DNA from: Klebsormidium nitens
Lineage: Eukaryota; Streptophyta; Klebsormidiophyceae; Klebsormidiales; Klebsormidiaceae
Assembly: GCA_000708835.1 (NCBI GenBank)
Contig: DF237091.1
Location: 1-64,000, forward strand
Reading direction: 5' to 3'
DNA: 64,000 nucleotides
Under the pieces are notes generated by a model that was given only the letters and a program-made list of their open reading frames with translations, was not told where the DNA came from and did not search any database. Positions 45,801 to 57,876 of the stretch are shown here, in pieces; the first letter of the stretch is position 1; every line of letters begins with the position of its first letter. The position numbers and the translations under genes are program-made.

Positions 45801-47293
45801 CGATCCACTGACGCTCAGTGCAACCCAACTTGCAGTGACTGACTATTCGGCATCTATCTCGCTGTCAAGACAGCTGGTCTGGTGTCAATCTACAGAAGGC
45901 AGCAAGATCCATTATGAGATCGTTTGATTGAAAAGCTCCCAGTCAAAAAGTATCCCCCTAAGAGAGAGCAGTCAAATCACCTGCTCAGTGGACCACAGCT
46001 TGGAGGTCACCCAGATCTCATGTCGGTTCACAGTCCCCTTCTTGAAGGCAGCAGCCAGGGCCTCTCCAACCTGGTATACGTTGGAGAGGCATAGGTTCAG
46101 ACTCATAGTATGTTGCAGTTAAGCTTCAGTCCTGACTGTATAGTGCGCAAAAGCAAGCAAATCAGGATTGAACATACTGGTACATGTTTGAGGACAACAC
46201 CGAACCACTCATCCATACTTCATCAATTACTTGCATGCAAGCAAGGGCACTAGCTGAGCGATAAACCAGGGCCCTTTCAGATCGAGCATACCGCTGCCTG
46301 TATCCAATGATGCTCAATCTCCTTCGGATTGCTTACCTCCTTCTCATTCCCATACACAGCGGCACAGTCGATGTGGCGGTAGCCAGCCTGAATGGAAAAG
46401 CACGTTGCTTTCATTCGTGTTACCAATAAATTGTAAGGAACCTGGGAGACTGACTCATCCAGAACGTTCACAGACCAAGTAAGATTCAAACCACCACATG
46501 TATGCACACCCTAGAGCAGATTGCTTCTTCACAAGGTCAGATAGTGCTCAATTGTTTTTGATTCTCAAACCCATCTTCGTATGATCTTCGCATCCTTGAA
46601 GGATTAAGAACCATTTATCTTCGAGCTCAGTGAAACCATGCACTGTTCTCTCACCTCCAAAGCCGCAGTGACAGACTCTCCAACCTTCCCAGGCTCTGCA
46701 TCAAGTGGGAAACAGAGGATCAGACCAGCAGATTATGTGGAGGAATGAAAAACGATGAATAAGTGCGGCAAGATCCACCAAAGTAGTATTGCTGAATAGC
46801 TCCAAGGAAAGCAACCGGTCATTCAGAACTCAACAGTTACTCTACTCTGCTGGCAGTGCTGGAATTGTCAACAAGGTTACAAGCAAGATATTCAAGAGAT
46901 TGTTTCAAACACATACTTGCTCAGCTTCAACCCAAGGTAAGCTGCTGCTCATTGCATGCATACATACATGCATGTTGAAACTGTCATCTTATCTCAAGAG
47001 GTTTCGCATTCCCAGCAACTGTGATTCACCCTACACACTCCCTATGGCTGGTTGTACCCCAGAAAGGCAGCTGCAAGACCCTATCAGACGTGATCTAATT
47101 CAAACTTTTGATGGTGGTGATAAGTTGAGCTCCAATCAAAAAGTGCACATCTCATGGATCAAGTTAGCGCCACTAAGACAAAGGGTTTTATCCATAAATT
47201 CAGACAATGCCACCCACCCGACTTCCATGTTCCCAGGCCGACCGCTGGGATCGAGGCACCGGTGTTGAGCGCAAAGGTTTTGGGTAGGGCCAT
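42833..47293 (-). CDS. NADPH-dependent aldo-keto reductase
   Basis: Ten phase-consistent exons: 47293-47218, 46695-46655, 46387-46337, 46070-45981, 45370-45156, 44813-44747, 44389-44318, 43995-43906, 43447-43271, 42937-42833; 327 residues, the usual size. It reduces aldehydes or ketones with NADPH in a TIM barrel. The catalytic tetrad is in place: Asp46 and Tyr51 (HIDCAAVYGNE), Lys80 (WVTSKLW), His113 (DLYLIHIP). Family blocks follow: MTWKQMEEVLKKG, NMTQKKLNDVLS, VELHPLWPQDDLL, AYSPLGSADRPR, and LPKSTNPDRIKQNLDV for the 2'-phosphate of NADPH. It resembles plant AKR4C-type or sorbitol-6-phosphate/aldose reductases; the substrate is not decided. Where I expected an acidic or His loop before VEPALKKTL, this one has GPGR. 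Divergent from a small membrane-protein gene. Confidence 0.93.
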
Positions 47294-47824
47294 CGTGCTA
47301 TCTGATGCCGTAGCACAACCAAGTTGATGGTTAGTCTTGGTGCTGAATGCAACAGCTCAAAACCAGCTGAGGATGCCTCGTAATATTCTTGCGCTGCTCG
47401 AATTGGACAAAGGAGAAGCTAGAAACTTTTGTGAGGTTTCGAGCTGGTTTGAGAATCAGCAAAGTCTTGAAAGTTGCAAGGCCGTGTAAGATAGTGTGCT
47501 CTGGACAGGTCCCGACTCTGGTGGAGACGCACCCAGTGTATTAAGCTTGCTGTTCAGGCAGAATTGCTGAGCACTGCGAGAGCGGCCCGCCATTCTGCAT
47601 GCACAGCATGCATCGCACACCTCTTTCCTGCTCTGCCACGCGCTGGATACAGAAGGGTTGGAATTCGTACGTCAGGCTAGCGGGACGTCGAAGCAACCGG
47701 GGAAATGACGTTTGATAAGAAACGGTAGAAAGCAAACCACGGTGCCTCAGGCTTGGCATTGACGTAGGGGAGAACCGGCATAGCTGACGTTGTGTTAACC
47801 AGTGAGATCTGACGGACACAGACC
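47294..47824. promoter_or_regulatory. Bidirectional promoter, reductase / membrane protein
   Basis: 531 bp between diverging start codons, the shortest of the four such spacers in the window. No element stands out. Confidence 0.5.
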
Positions 47825-48682
47825 ATGATCTCGCAGGCCCAGACGATCGAAGAACAACTTCACAATCAAAACAGCTGGAGCCAGCTGTGCGTTGCCGTCA
47901 GCAAGAAACTTAGAAAGGCGCCGCCCATCGAAGGCCGACTTGAGCTACGTCATAGCAAGTCCCTAGCTAAATTGGCGTTTCTCGTTCTGGGGCAGAGGCA
48001 ACGCCTTCTTCAGGCTAGGTGGGAGTGCACAAAGTATAATATTATCCAGCTCTGCTAGCTCGTGCGCTGAAGAAACACAGCTTTTTGCAGGGATTGTCGC
48101 GCTACTGACTGCAATTCAAGTCAAGCAGCTGGGCTGAAGATGGATATGCAGGACCAGAGCACAGCCACAGATGCGGCGACAGTCTCTGAAACGTCAACTT
48201 TGTCAAACCCACCAGCTTGTAGCAGCACCAGTGCACTTCGGGCACAGCTCGCAATGCTCGCAGCAACTTTAAAGCAGCTGCAGTTGGAACACCCCTTTCT
48301 CATGCGCTGCTTCCTTGCTCTTAGAATTTTGGCTGCGGTTGCGCTGGTCCTGGGCTCCATATGTTTGGCGTGGTTCCTGGCCTGGAAAACGGTCCTGCGA
48401 CATGTGGGTTTCATAAGAGACATTGTGCACGGGGTGCTGGGGGTGAAAAAGCCCCAGAAGAAGCGGCAGACATACGTGAGGAAGTCTGGAGTGGGAGTGA
48501 CGGGGCCGCAAGCGTCGGGTGTCATGGGACTCGGGAGCGAAACGGGGTTGAGGTCAAGCAAGAGCGAAGCGAGGGGTGGTGTGCAGTCTGAGAGAAACCC
48601 GGATGTTGAAAGAGTAATAGGTGGGACTGAAAAGTTTCCAATGCTGAGCGGTGCTGGAATGCATCAAAGAGGCACAGCCTGA
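47825..48682 (+). CDS. Small single-span membrane protein, unknown function
   Basis: I propose two exons, 47825-48018 and 48091-48682, joined across a 72-bp intron with GT-AG ends and a CTTTTTGCAG acceptor; 261 residues. If the first exon is wrong, the ATG at 48140 gives 180 residues. The first exon codes a charged helical stretch. The second has a Thr/Ser-rich start, a helix (LAMLAATLKQLQLEHPF), one transmembrane span (ALRILAAVALVLGSICLAWF) and a Lys/Arg-rich tail (VKKPQKKRQTYVRK) followed by a Gly/Ser-rich end. The positive side after the span suggests the tail faces the cytosol. I recognise no family. An open frame also exists on the other strand, but it lacks membrane or domain character. 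Confidence 0.5.
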
Positions 48683-49883
48683 GCTTGTGTCCCCAGGTTA
48701 GGCAGCTGAGATCAAGGCTAGTTAAGATTGAATCGTAGTCTTTTGAGTAGGTAGAGCAACGCAGATAGTGTTATACACGAAGTTGACATGCTTGTGATCG
48801 TCGACTTTTGGGGCAACTTTTTCTGTGTCTGCCACTGTGGCCTGGTCAAGCTGGGCATAGTGTCCTTGTGACAATTGAAGGCCCTTAATCTGACTGAGGG
48901 TGCAATGGTCGATTGCTGGTTGTTTTTTGCAGTTTCCTCTCTTTCTTGACTGTGTCCTTTGCTCCCATGGTGCACTGCACATCAAAGGTCTTTCGCCAGG
49001 AGTGCTCAAGTGATGTAGGGTCCCGGCAGTGCGTTCTTCGTTTGGTGCCAAATGGCATGCATGATCGACTGCCATCATTGTAATCAAGAGGCGGCAGGCT
49101 GAACACCTGCTATCGATTCAGAACGATCAGCTCTCACAAATACTCCGTCGAAGGCAGACGATTGCTATTTGGTGCATGTATTAGCTGATAATTGAAGTCT
49201 TCGTACCTGCATGGGCATACTGCAGATCGGCATACTATGCAATATACTATAGTCGTGCGATTGAGTCTACCCGAAACCAATCCATATATGCTTTATCATG
49301 ACCATGACATGTTCGTGTTGGAAATTCTAACATGAATGACGAATCATTGAATGATGCTGAGCTCCGGCTGCGGCCCTGGCAACAACCGTCTGCAACAAGG
49401 CCACGCATGGAACTGAAAGACCCAGAGGTGAGCCCCGATCACATGGTCGTTTGCCCTCAGGTGATCTGCCATGCATCATGTGACCACAAAATTGCGGCAA
49501 CCATGCACACACTAGCGCTGCACACACTTGCATACAATTGACAACGATGACATAATAGTTAGGTGCGTGCCACATGTATGCACTGGCGCATCTCACAGGT
49601 TGCCTGCGCTGGCATCGGACCGACTGCCAACAACCGCGGGAACAATCAAATACAAATGTGCATGGCTGCCGCTTAGAGTTGCCACTGGATGTAGAAGATG
49701 GAGTGGGTCCACGTGTCCACACAAGCTGGTCGCCAGCATTATGAGGCGTTCACTGCCATGCCAACCGGTTCTTTGGGAATCTGAACATCTCTGTTTCCGA
49801 TTATTGTTTGCTCACCAGTCCCTTATTGCGGTTCCCATCTTGCAAGGCTTCCGCACGCTTCCTGACTCCTGCGAGATCCTTCT
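48683..49883. other. Convergent gap, membrane protein and EFL1 3' ends
   Basis: 1.2 kb with short open frames only. It contains TGCATG/CATG-rich sequence like the other convergent gaps. Nothing can be supported as a gene. Confidence 0.45.
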
Positions 49884-52800
49884 TTACACTTTCTTGGCGC
49901 GCGTCCGCTGCTTGGTGGCGTGCTCCACGATCTTCTCCTCCACCGGAAGGCCCTTCCGCCGGCGCACCTTGTCCATCATCCGCCGAGCAATGTTCTGGGC
50001 CAGGCCGATCCCGTCACCAAATTCTTCAAGCTCTTCTTCCGTCCGAGGAACGAAAAATGGATCCTACACCAACGAAGATAGATGAGAAAGAAGCATTCAG
50101 CGTGCGTGTCAGAGTGCGCATTCGTGTCGGACTCCTCGTTCCATTTTCGACCTGCCGGTCTCTGAATTGGAACTCACTTGCTTGACAGGTTTGTAAACAT
50201 CAAGCTAACACCGTGTACGTTCGACTTCATTGAAAGATTGCGGTATTTCGCCAATTGCTGAGCAGAAGTCCGATTCGTCGGAGTGATGAACTTCGCACCC
50301 TCAGTACTTCACGCCCACTGAAATCGTAAATACACCTAAAAAGTCAAGACTGGGTCATCAAAGGGCCGAGCTGACGTCACCCACCTCGGGCAGCGCCTCC
50401 CAGTGGCTGAGCACGAGCTGCGGCGACGCAGCGCCGGACGTCTTGCGGCGCAGCTCGTCCGCAAAGCCGAAGCTGTCCGCGACGGGCATGTGCGCGTGCA
50501 CCGTGAACATGGCCGTGCCCTCGCGCATCTCCTCTTTCAGCACGCGCGCACGCCTCTTGCCCAGAACCGCGTAAACCTGAGAGTGGAAGCGACAAGGAGT
50601 TGACAGAGAGCACTTTGCCAGTTTTAGTGGCTTACTTCTGCGTCTATCGGTCTAGTAGTGCAGGGCGTAGAATTCTTTATTGTGCGTCAGGTACTGCTAA
50701 GTCGACGTGACAGCGCTAGTTACGACTACTTGTGAAGTAAGATTCCGCTTGGCTTGCTTGACGCACAATGTGCAAACCATAATCTAGCAGAGGGGACCCG
50801 AGCAAACCCAAACTACCTTATCAGCATTTCGACCATTGCTGATGCACTCGTTATGCGATACCGAAGGGTCGTTCAATTTGATTCCCATGCCTGCCTCGTC
50901 AAGGACGCAGTCCTCTTATGACAAATCGAATGGTCGGGCATCAAATGGTCCCGAAGGACGTCGCTAATCATCTGTGCTTGTGCCAGAACTCTGTTCCTGG
51001 TCTGAAGGCCAGCGAAAAGCCAAGCGGTCTTCTCACCTGCCCCAGCGCCTCCGCCGTCGTCGACACCTCACACAAATACATCGCCTCCGCTAACCGCGGG
51101 TTAGCCGCCAGAACCGCCTTCCGGCACGCCTCCCTAACCGCGGTAATGACCTGACCCGAAAACGGACCATGACCGGTGGTCGCCCTGTCTTCGTTCTCCG
51201 CTTCCCCGCTTTCGGCCTTAACCACCGCTTCGACGATAAACCCTAACCCCCACAACGGTTCCTCACACAGCGGGCCAGCCGCCGTCGCTAACTGAAACCC
51301 GTTAACCACGCTGCTAACCGCGCTTTCGGCCAGCTCTTGGGCGCTCAGATCCCGGTCCGCGCTAGTAACCCCGCTTCTAACTCCGTCTTCAAAATCTTGC
51401 CCGCTTACGTCTTGGTCTGGGGACAGTGCGTTTGACTCGTCGTTTGACAGGGCCCCCGTTTCCAGTGCGGAAGGCACTGCAGAATCGGGCCCTTTGGAAG
51501 CGCCCGAGCTTTCGCCCACGTCAACAGAACCTGCCGTCGGCGGAGTTTTGCGCTTCTGCAACAGCCCCAGCCGACCACTGACCGTCGGTTCTTCCGTAAC
51601 CAGCACTCCCCGCTCTAACCCCGCACTAACGGCAGGGCTTGGAGACCGCGCACTCCGTGCTGCCCCCCCCTCTTTCCCCTCTTCCCGAACCCCCCCGGGC
51701 AGTTTCCCAACGTCCGGACGCCAAACCTCAGGGACTAGAAGCACGTTGGGCCCCACCCCTCGAGGGCCCAAACCCCACATCCCTTCCAGAAGCTTTCTCC
51801 ACGTGAGGGTTCTCGCCTCCAAACCCCCGGGTTTGGCGCCCGTTCCCCCCAGTTTGGTGTCCGAACCCACGGGTCTGGCGTCCGTACCCTCCCCACGGAC
51901 GTCTGAACCTTCGCTCTCGGCATCTGCTTCTTCCGCCGCTTGTATCAGCCGATCCCTCAGAACTGACACTGGGTCTTCCTCCTCTTTCCCCGCCGCCTCG
52001 GCGCCCCCCCTCCGTCGCCCCGCGCTCGACCCCCCCTCTTCGGTCAAAATTCCCCTTAGAAGCTCCGCGTGTTCGTCGAGAACTGTGGTGATGCCACCTG
52101 GCAGCCGGACGACTCTGACGCGGACGGTGCACCGACCATCGGGCGTGCTGTCCTCCACCAGGGGGCTCGCCGCCAGGCGTTTCCGTGCCCCCCATTTCGT
52201 AACGGCTCGGTCGGAGGCAGGTTCGGGCTCGGAGATGGTCTCACGGAATGCAACTAGGGGCGGGGACACCTCAAGCTTTATTTTCGCAAAGCGCTCCTGC
52301 ACAAAGGAACACAGAGGATTTGTCAGCGTGAGAGTGGGACGTGCGTCAGTTTCCGCGGCGCCGGCATGCTCCGGGATTCCGCGCTTTGAGAGGGGAAACA
52401 GAAACTCTAAAACTTGGCCCTCTTTAGTCGATCCACACGAAACAACCAGCCAAAGAAATTAAACGTGCTGATGTCATACCTGCAAATCGCGTATACACCG
52501 CTCCAGGTGCACCTCCCCTGCGGCCCCAATGACATGCTCCCCGCTCCCGGACACGAGCACCTCGACGAACGGATCCGCGCGGTTTAGTAGTCGCAGACCA
52601 CGGACTAGGGCCGGAATGTCCGCCGGATCCGCCGGCTCCACGGCGACCCGGACGATTGGCGCCGCCTAAAGCAAGAAAAAAGAGTCAACACCTATGAGCA
52701 AATCTATTCGCAACAGTAATGACACGAAAGCGCTGACTTCTACGGCATCTGCTGGCTCCTTGGTGTTGCACAATCATTGCCATGGGATGTAGCACACCAG

Positions 52801-55800
52801 TTAATATTGTTCGCAACAAACCGTTAGCAGAATCAACGATATGGTTGTTGACAATAATCGCGCGAGAGCGTTGAGCAGACGCCACCAATGCAAGATGCAA
52901 GATGCCTCCTCACTCCGCTCTCCACGAACTTCAAGCATCGCCAAAGCTAACATGTACAAGGTCTTGCTTGCGACTTTTCAGATGTCGGTATTTGCCACTT
53001 TCAGCTCCAGATAATTGCAACTTTTCAGAAGGAGCAAGCGAAAGAAGTGTATCGAAGCGTACCTGGAACATCATGCTGGCCATGGGCCAGGCCGCGCGCG
53101 TGTTTGTGAGCGTTGCCGCTTTCAGGATGTGCTGCCCAAGCCCCAGAATGCCGCATACGTTGCCCGCGGGGATGCTGTCCACCGCCTCGAGGCCGCGGCC
53201 CATGATGAGAAACAGGCCCTCTACGACAGCCTCCTGTGGAGTGCGGAAACGTATTGACTTCAGAACGCACTTTTTAAAATTGTTCGCTATTCGCTGAAGT
53301 TATCAGGAATGTTAGGTCGTGTTGGATCAATGATTCGGCGGCACCAGTGGGAAAGGAGTGACAACGAGAAGCGGCGGTTTTCGAATGTTTGAATCCGACC
53401 AGCACCTGACACAAGCAGGCTGATGAGAGAGTAGGATTTTGTTTCAGATAGTCTCCACCAGTCCTGAACATTTGGTATGTTCGTAACTTCACGCAGTAAG
53501 TTCAGGGCATCATCAACACCAGCTTGCCGCACCTTCCTTAGTGTTCCGAGACACAGTGTGCGGAATCGTCACGAAGTCTCACTTGAATGTGACGTTTCGA
53601 TCCCTCCGGATCCGTCGGATCGTACCCCCCCGACAGCACGAACACGCGCTGGCCCTCTCGCAGCCGCCCGCTGAAGACCCGCGCAAATGCGACGAAGCAC
53701 TCCCCCTTGCCGGACGGTCCCGCGTCCGTATCTTCGCTCCCTCGGACGTCCGCCTGGTCCAGGTGGTACTCGCGGCCGGGGGGCCGGCGGGGGAGTTGCT
53801 CAAAGGGTACGGCAATCATCTGCAGAAGGATGAGTCTGGTTTGAAGGCTGCAGCGAGAGTGAAGTCGAGATGCAATAAGCGACCTCAGATTCCAGCTGTG
53901 TCGCAACAAAGCTTCTTCCCTTCAAACCCGAATTCGCGGCCCGGGGGGCCGAGGGACAGTGGCTCGGAGGAAAGGACGATCCTCTGTACAGGTTGGGATG
54001 TAGAAGACGCAGGCCTTTCAAGCCAAGGGTATCTCTGCAACCGGTTCTTGCACCTGTGTCCAAATCGTCGCTTCCCTCAACGAACGTCTGATTCATCGGT
54101 GTCCATGACTGAGAGCCGGCGCAAGAGTTGCTCACAAGCTGAAAGCAGGGTCTGTGCCAACATCTGGGCCTACCTTGGACACAAACACCATGCAAGGCGC
54201 CCCGGGGACCCCGTCGCAATTCTCCACGGCAGTGTCGATGCGCGCAATCTCCTCCACGAGCTGCGTGGGCGCGCTCGCGCGCACGAGCCGCTTCGGCAGC
54301 AGGCGCGGCAGGCGGTCGGCTTGCGCCTCCCGGGGCCCCGGCAGGCAGGAGACGACCATGCCCAGGACGGCCTCCGAGAGAGGAAGCCACCTGGACAGAA
54401 CGAGTTTCAGTGAATATTGGAAGTGAAAAGCAACGGTTTTCTGGCAGCAATTCTCGTGACGGTAATTTGTTTAGAGGCCTTCAAAAATTTCCGCAGCAAC
54501 GAAGGGAGCGGGCAGACAGGAGACGATCATGCCCAGGACGGCCTCCGAAAGGGGAAGCCACCAGGTCAAACCGAGTTTCAATAGATTTCAACAGAACTAT
54601 CGCCGGTCTTCATGGAATATCTTTGACGACACTTGATTCGCTTCCAGCTCTTTTCGGCCCCCTGTGGTTCGTCAACATGGAACCAGACGTCGAAAGTGAG
54701 ATCGTTCTAAGACGGGCGTTCGGTGAGACTTTTCCCGATTTGAGACTTTGATGGCAATCCAACGATTCCATTTCCAGAATGATGTGGAGTGGTCGGTTAT
54801 ACCAGATCACCAATGTCTTTCGGAGGCAGCGACACACGCCTGACCCGAGAGAGCATCTACTTCACCTTCAGGAAAAAGCACCTCATACTCCTCCAACTTC
54901 GCGATATTCACCATCTCAGCAAGGCGTAACCCCACCTGCTCATCACCGCCTGCAATGCCACGCGCGTGTCCTTGTGCTGCAGGTCCCGCGCCGGCACCGC
55001 CAGGTTCATCGCCCTCACGATCTTGGCCACTTTCTCTCCCCGCTCTTGTTCCTCGCTATCCAGCACAGCTGTGTATGCCTGCCAGACGGGCTCCAAGCAG
55101 AACTGCGCAAACATGGGCTTAAGCCGCCCGGCTGCGGCCTTCCGCCCGACTATCTTTTTGGTCTTGGGGTGGTAGTAACGGTCGCCCCAGAGGGCGCGCC
55201 GAAGGGCCTTTTCGCTTGCGCCTAACTTGCTCGCGTACAGCTCGGCAAACTGCGGAGAAGTAGAGGCTAGGATGAGTTCGTGCTTCGCTTTGTGAAATGT
55301 GAACGGCTGTGTGCAATCCAATGAGAGAGCCCCGAGAAAGTCCAAGGGTTGCCGAGAGGTCCAAAATGACAGGTACACAAATTGGCAGCGAGCCAAAGTA
55401 CGCATTTGCTCGAGCTGATCCAAGCAATCTGCGCATACAAGGCTTCAATCCGAGCTTTCAACACACGTTCTCAGAAGGACGCAACCCCAACACGGAAGTA
55501 GCAGAAGAGCATTGGTCGCTCAAGTCACGGGGGGAGGAGAATGCAATGCCCATGAAACGACTCCTGCAGAAATACCAAGCCCAGGGAGCCAGATGCAGGT
55601 GTAATTGAAACGAACGCTGAATGAATGCTGCAGGCAAAAGCTCCGATTCGACGGTCGTGTGCGTGATATAAGACATGCCGGATCTGTCACATGTTACGAA
55701 CCTGTTCGATCCTGAACGCCCATCCGTCCATGGCGCTTGCAAACGCGACATTGCCCTTCTCAGGTGCGAACGCGTCCTCCTCGTCTTCGTCCAGCAGTTC

Positions 55801-57876
55801 GTCTTGCTCTTCCCCGCCATCCTCAGGTCCATTCACACCATCCGTGTTCGGACCGGCCAGCACTGCGTCCACGTCCGAGATCCACTTCTCAGAGCGGAAG
55901 CCGTTAATGATGTTGTTGACTTCAGCAATGATAGCCTGCAACAAGTGAAAAAGCGGAACCGGTCAATAGAGAGGGTTGGACTCGAAGCTTAGAGCGTCCT
56001 AGAGACTCCATGCGCAAAACGTTGTTGGGAAGGATTCGGAAATCTGAAAAGGAGAATCTGAATTCAAACACATATTGAATGAAAAGATCGTTATGCTACA
56101 ATCAACAGTCTTGAAGGCATAGTAGTACAACCATTGGGCTGCTATGACCAGCTTTCTCACAGCTGTGAAGAAGACAAAGCTGAGTCAAAGTAAGGATATC
56201 AGTGCCAGGCTTCGGATCTTCACTCTCTTTGGTCGTACAGGGTTACGAGTAAGGAGGGTTCTCCCAGTCCCTTTCTTGATTTCCTAGGACCGCATATTAA
56301 CAATCTCAGTCACTCGTTTTTTCAAAGTGAAGCATGTGACTGCGTCAGATAGTGATGCAACTTACAGACACAATGTGAACGCATCAACTGACAAACTCCC
56401 TACCTTCATTCGCTCATATGCCTCCAGAGGCGTCAGCCTAAGTTCCATAATGAGGCGGTCAATCTTGTTGAGCACCAGGCACGGCCGCACTCGCTCCTCC
56501 CACGCTTGCCGGAGTACTGCATGGGTCTGGATGTGAACGCCCTCTGCAACGTCCACCAAAACAAGGCCTCCGTCGCTCAACCGCGCCGCCGTAGAAACCT
56601 GCCACAAGAGACTTGGCAAGTTGCTTACTTGTCGATTAATCTCTTAGATGGTTCAAATGGTAGGTGGTGCTTCGACAAGAGTTTAGCATTATGTGATAAA
56701 CAGCTCGGTCCACCGTGATCACGAGAAATAGCAGTACTGTTTGGCAGCCTTGAAGGCACGCACAGTCAAGAAGTGTGGAATCAGGGTCAGCCAATGCAAG
56801 AGTGCTGAATGAGTGGGTGGCTTTGCTTCTGAAGACCGCTGAGCAACATGTTTGACAAACAACAGGGTGGGAAGATACCCGTTGCTATCGTCTCTCCGAG
56901 TCATTTAACTTAGTGAACGGCACCACTCAAGCACCTCCGGCATCACCCCAAGCTCCGCCACTTATTACCACCATTTGCTAGACAACACGCAAGACTTCAT
57001 CATCATCATCTTATGTGAGCTACCACACTCTCATGCCACTACTTCGTATCACTGAATCTCTTGTTGCCAATCATTACTGTTACTGCTCTGATTGGTGGTG
57101 TACTCCCTGGAATCCCGTAGAGCCCTCAGATCCTTCAAAGCTTAAGCCAACTATGCAAATGACCAGTTATTTTGCCTTGAAGTGGCTACAATTTCAGACA
57201 TATCCTGATGTTGCAAGTTCGTGTATGTCACGCAAAAGGTTTGAAGAGCGCACCTCGCTGCAAAAGTCCACGTGGCCGGGCGAGTCTATCAGGTTGACTA
57301 GATACTCAGGGCACTTAGCATCATATGCCGCCGGTTGCTTGGGGCGGAACAGCAGCGAGATAGAGCTGCTTTTCATTGTGATGCCCCTTTCCTGTGAAAA
57401 GGAGATACTTATTTGATTAGCTTACCTCTTTAAACGACAATTGCTTCCTAGCAGTGGTGCTCGGTGGTGGAACCATTTGATTGCATCATTACGACAAGAG
57501 CGTCATAGCTCCACTTGACCGCTTACCCTTCACCGAGGAGACTTGCAGCGGCAATGCAGAGAATCAACTACAGCAAGTCGTTCTCAGATATTGCACCACC
57601 ACTAACCACAAACAAAAGCAGGTTACAATGAAGCCATCTTTTTACCACAGCAAACCATTCACAAATCCAGTCTCAAGTTACCTGTTCATCCTCCCTGTAG
57701 TCCATGTACCGCAGCTTGCCAACCATCTTCGGGTGGATGAGTCCATTGCAGGCGATCAAGTTGTCGGAGAGCGTCGTTTTACCATGGTCCACATGCGCCA
57801 GCACGCAGATGTTCCGGATGCATTCGGGGCGCGCCTGCAGCGCCGCAAGCTGCTCGACGCTGGCGGTGATGCTCAT
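49884..57876 (-). CDS. EFL1: Elongation factor-like GTPase 1 (60S ribosome maturation)
   Basis: Twelve phase-consistent exons: 57876-57682, 57391-57254, 56598-56404, 55935-55702, 55249-54936, 54390-54174, 53819-53583, 53233-53063, 52665-52480, 52296-51037, 50576-50385, 50063-49884; 1172 residues (human about 1120). EFL1 works with SBDS to release eIF6 from late cytoplasmic 60S subunits. GTPase motifs: AHVDHGKT (27-34), DSPGH (101-105), NKID (155-158). Then FAFARVFSG-like domain 2 ([10 protein letters not shown]), the domain 3 block [16 protein letters not shown], domain 4 ([37 protein letters not shown]) and domain 5 ([29 protein letters not shown]). The C-terminus [22 protein letters not shown] matches the family. 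The large 52296-51037 exon carries a Gly/Asp-rich insertion with 7-residue repeats. A duplicated piece of the 54390 exon sits upstream of it. Divergent from the SWIM gene. Confidence 0.95.
51826..51920 (-). repeat. 21-bp minisatellite in EFL1 insertion coding 7-residue repeats
   Basis: Four imperfect 21-bp units encode [21 protein letters not shown] and GTGAKPG in a row, inside the insertion of the long EFL1 exon. The pattern keeps the frame open and resembles the 21-bp repeat in the PRT1 tail. Confidence 0.7.
54511..54580 (-). repeat. Duplicated EFL1 exon start (relic exon)
   Basis: About 70 bp here repeat 54340-54409, which spans the acceptor and first 17 codons of the 54390-54174 exon, at roughly 88% identity. 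The copy would encode [19 protein letters not shown], against [19 protein letters not shown] in the exon. Its acceptor reads CCTG|GTGG where the live one reads CCAG|GTGG, so the AG is lost and it should not be spliced in. Confidence 0.75.

Noticed and set aside
48121-48561. Minus-strand open frame of 146 codons
   Set aside because: It overlaps the predicted membrane protein and has Cys/Ser-rich content without a recognisable domain or span.
51236-51252. Telomere-like AAACCCTAACCC
   Set aside because: A single short occurrence inside EFL1 coding sequence. It is not a repeat array.
51494-52462. Plus-strand open frame of 322 codons
   Set aside because: Antisense of the long EFL1 exon, open only because of the GC-rich repeat insertion.
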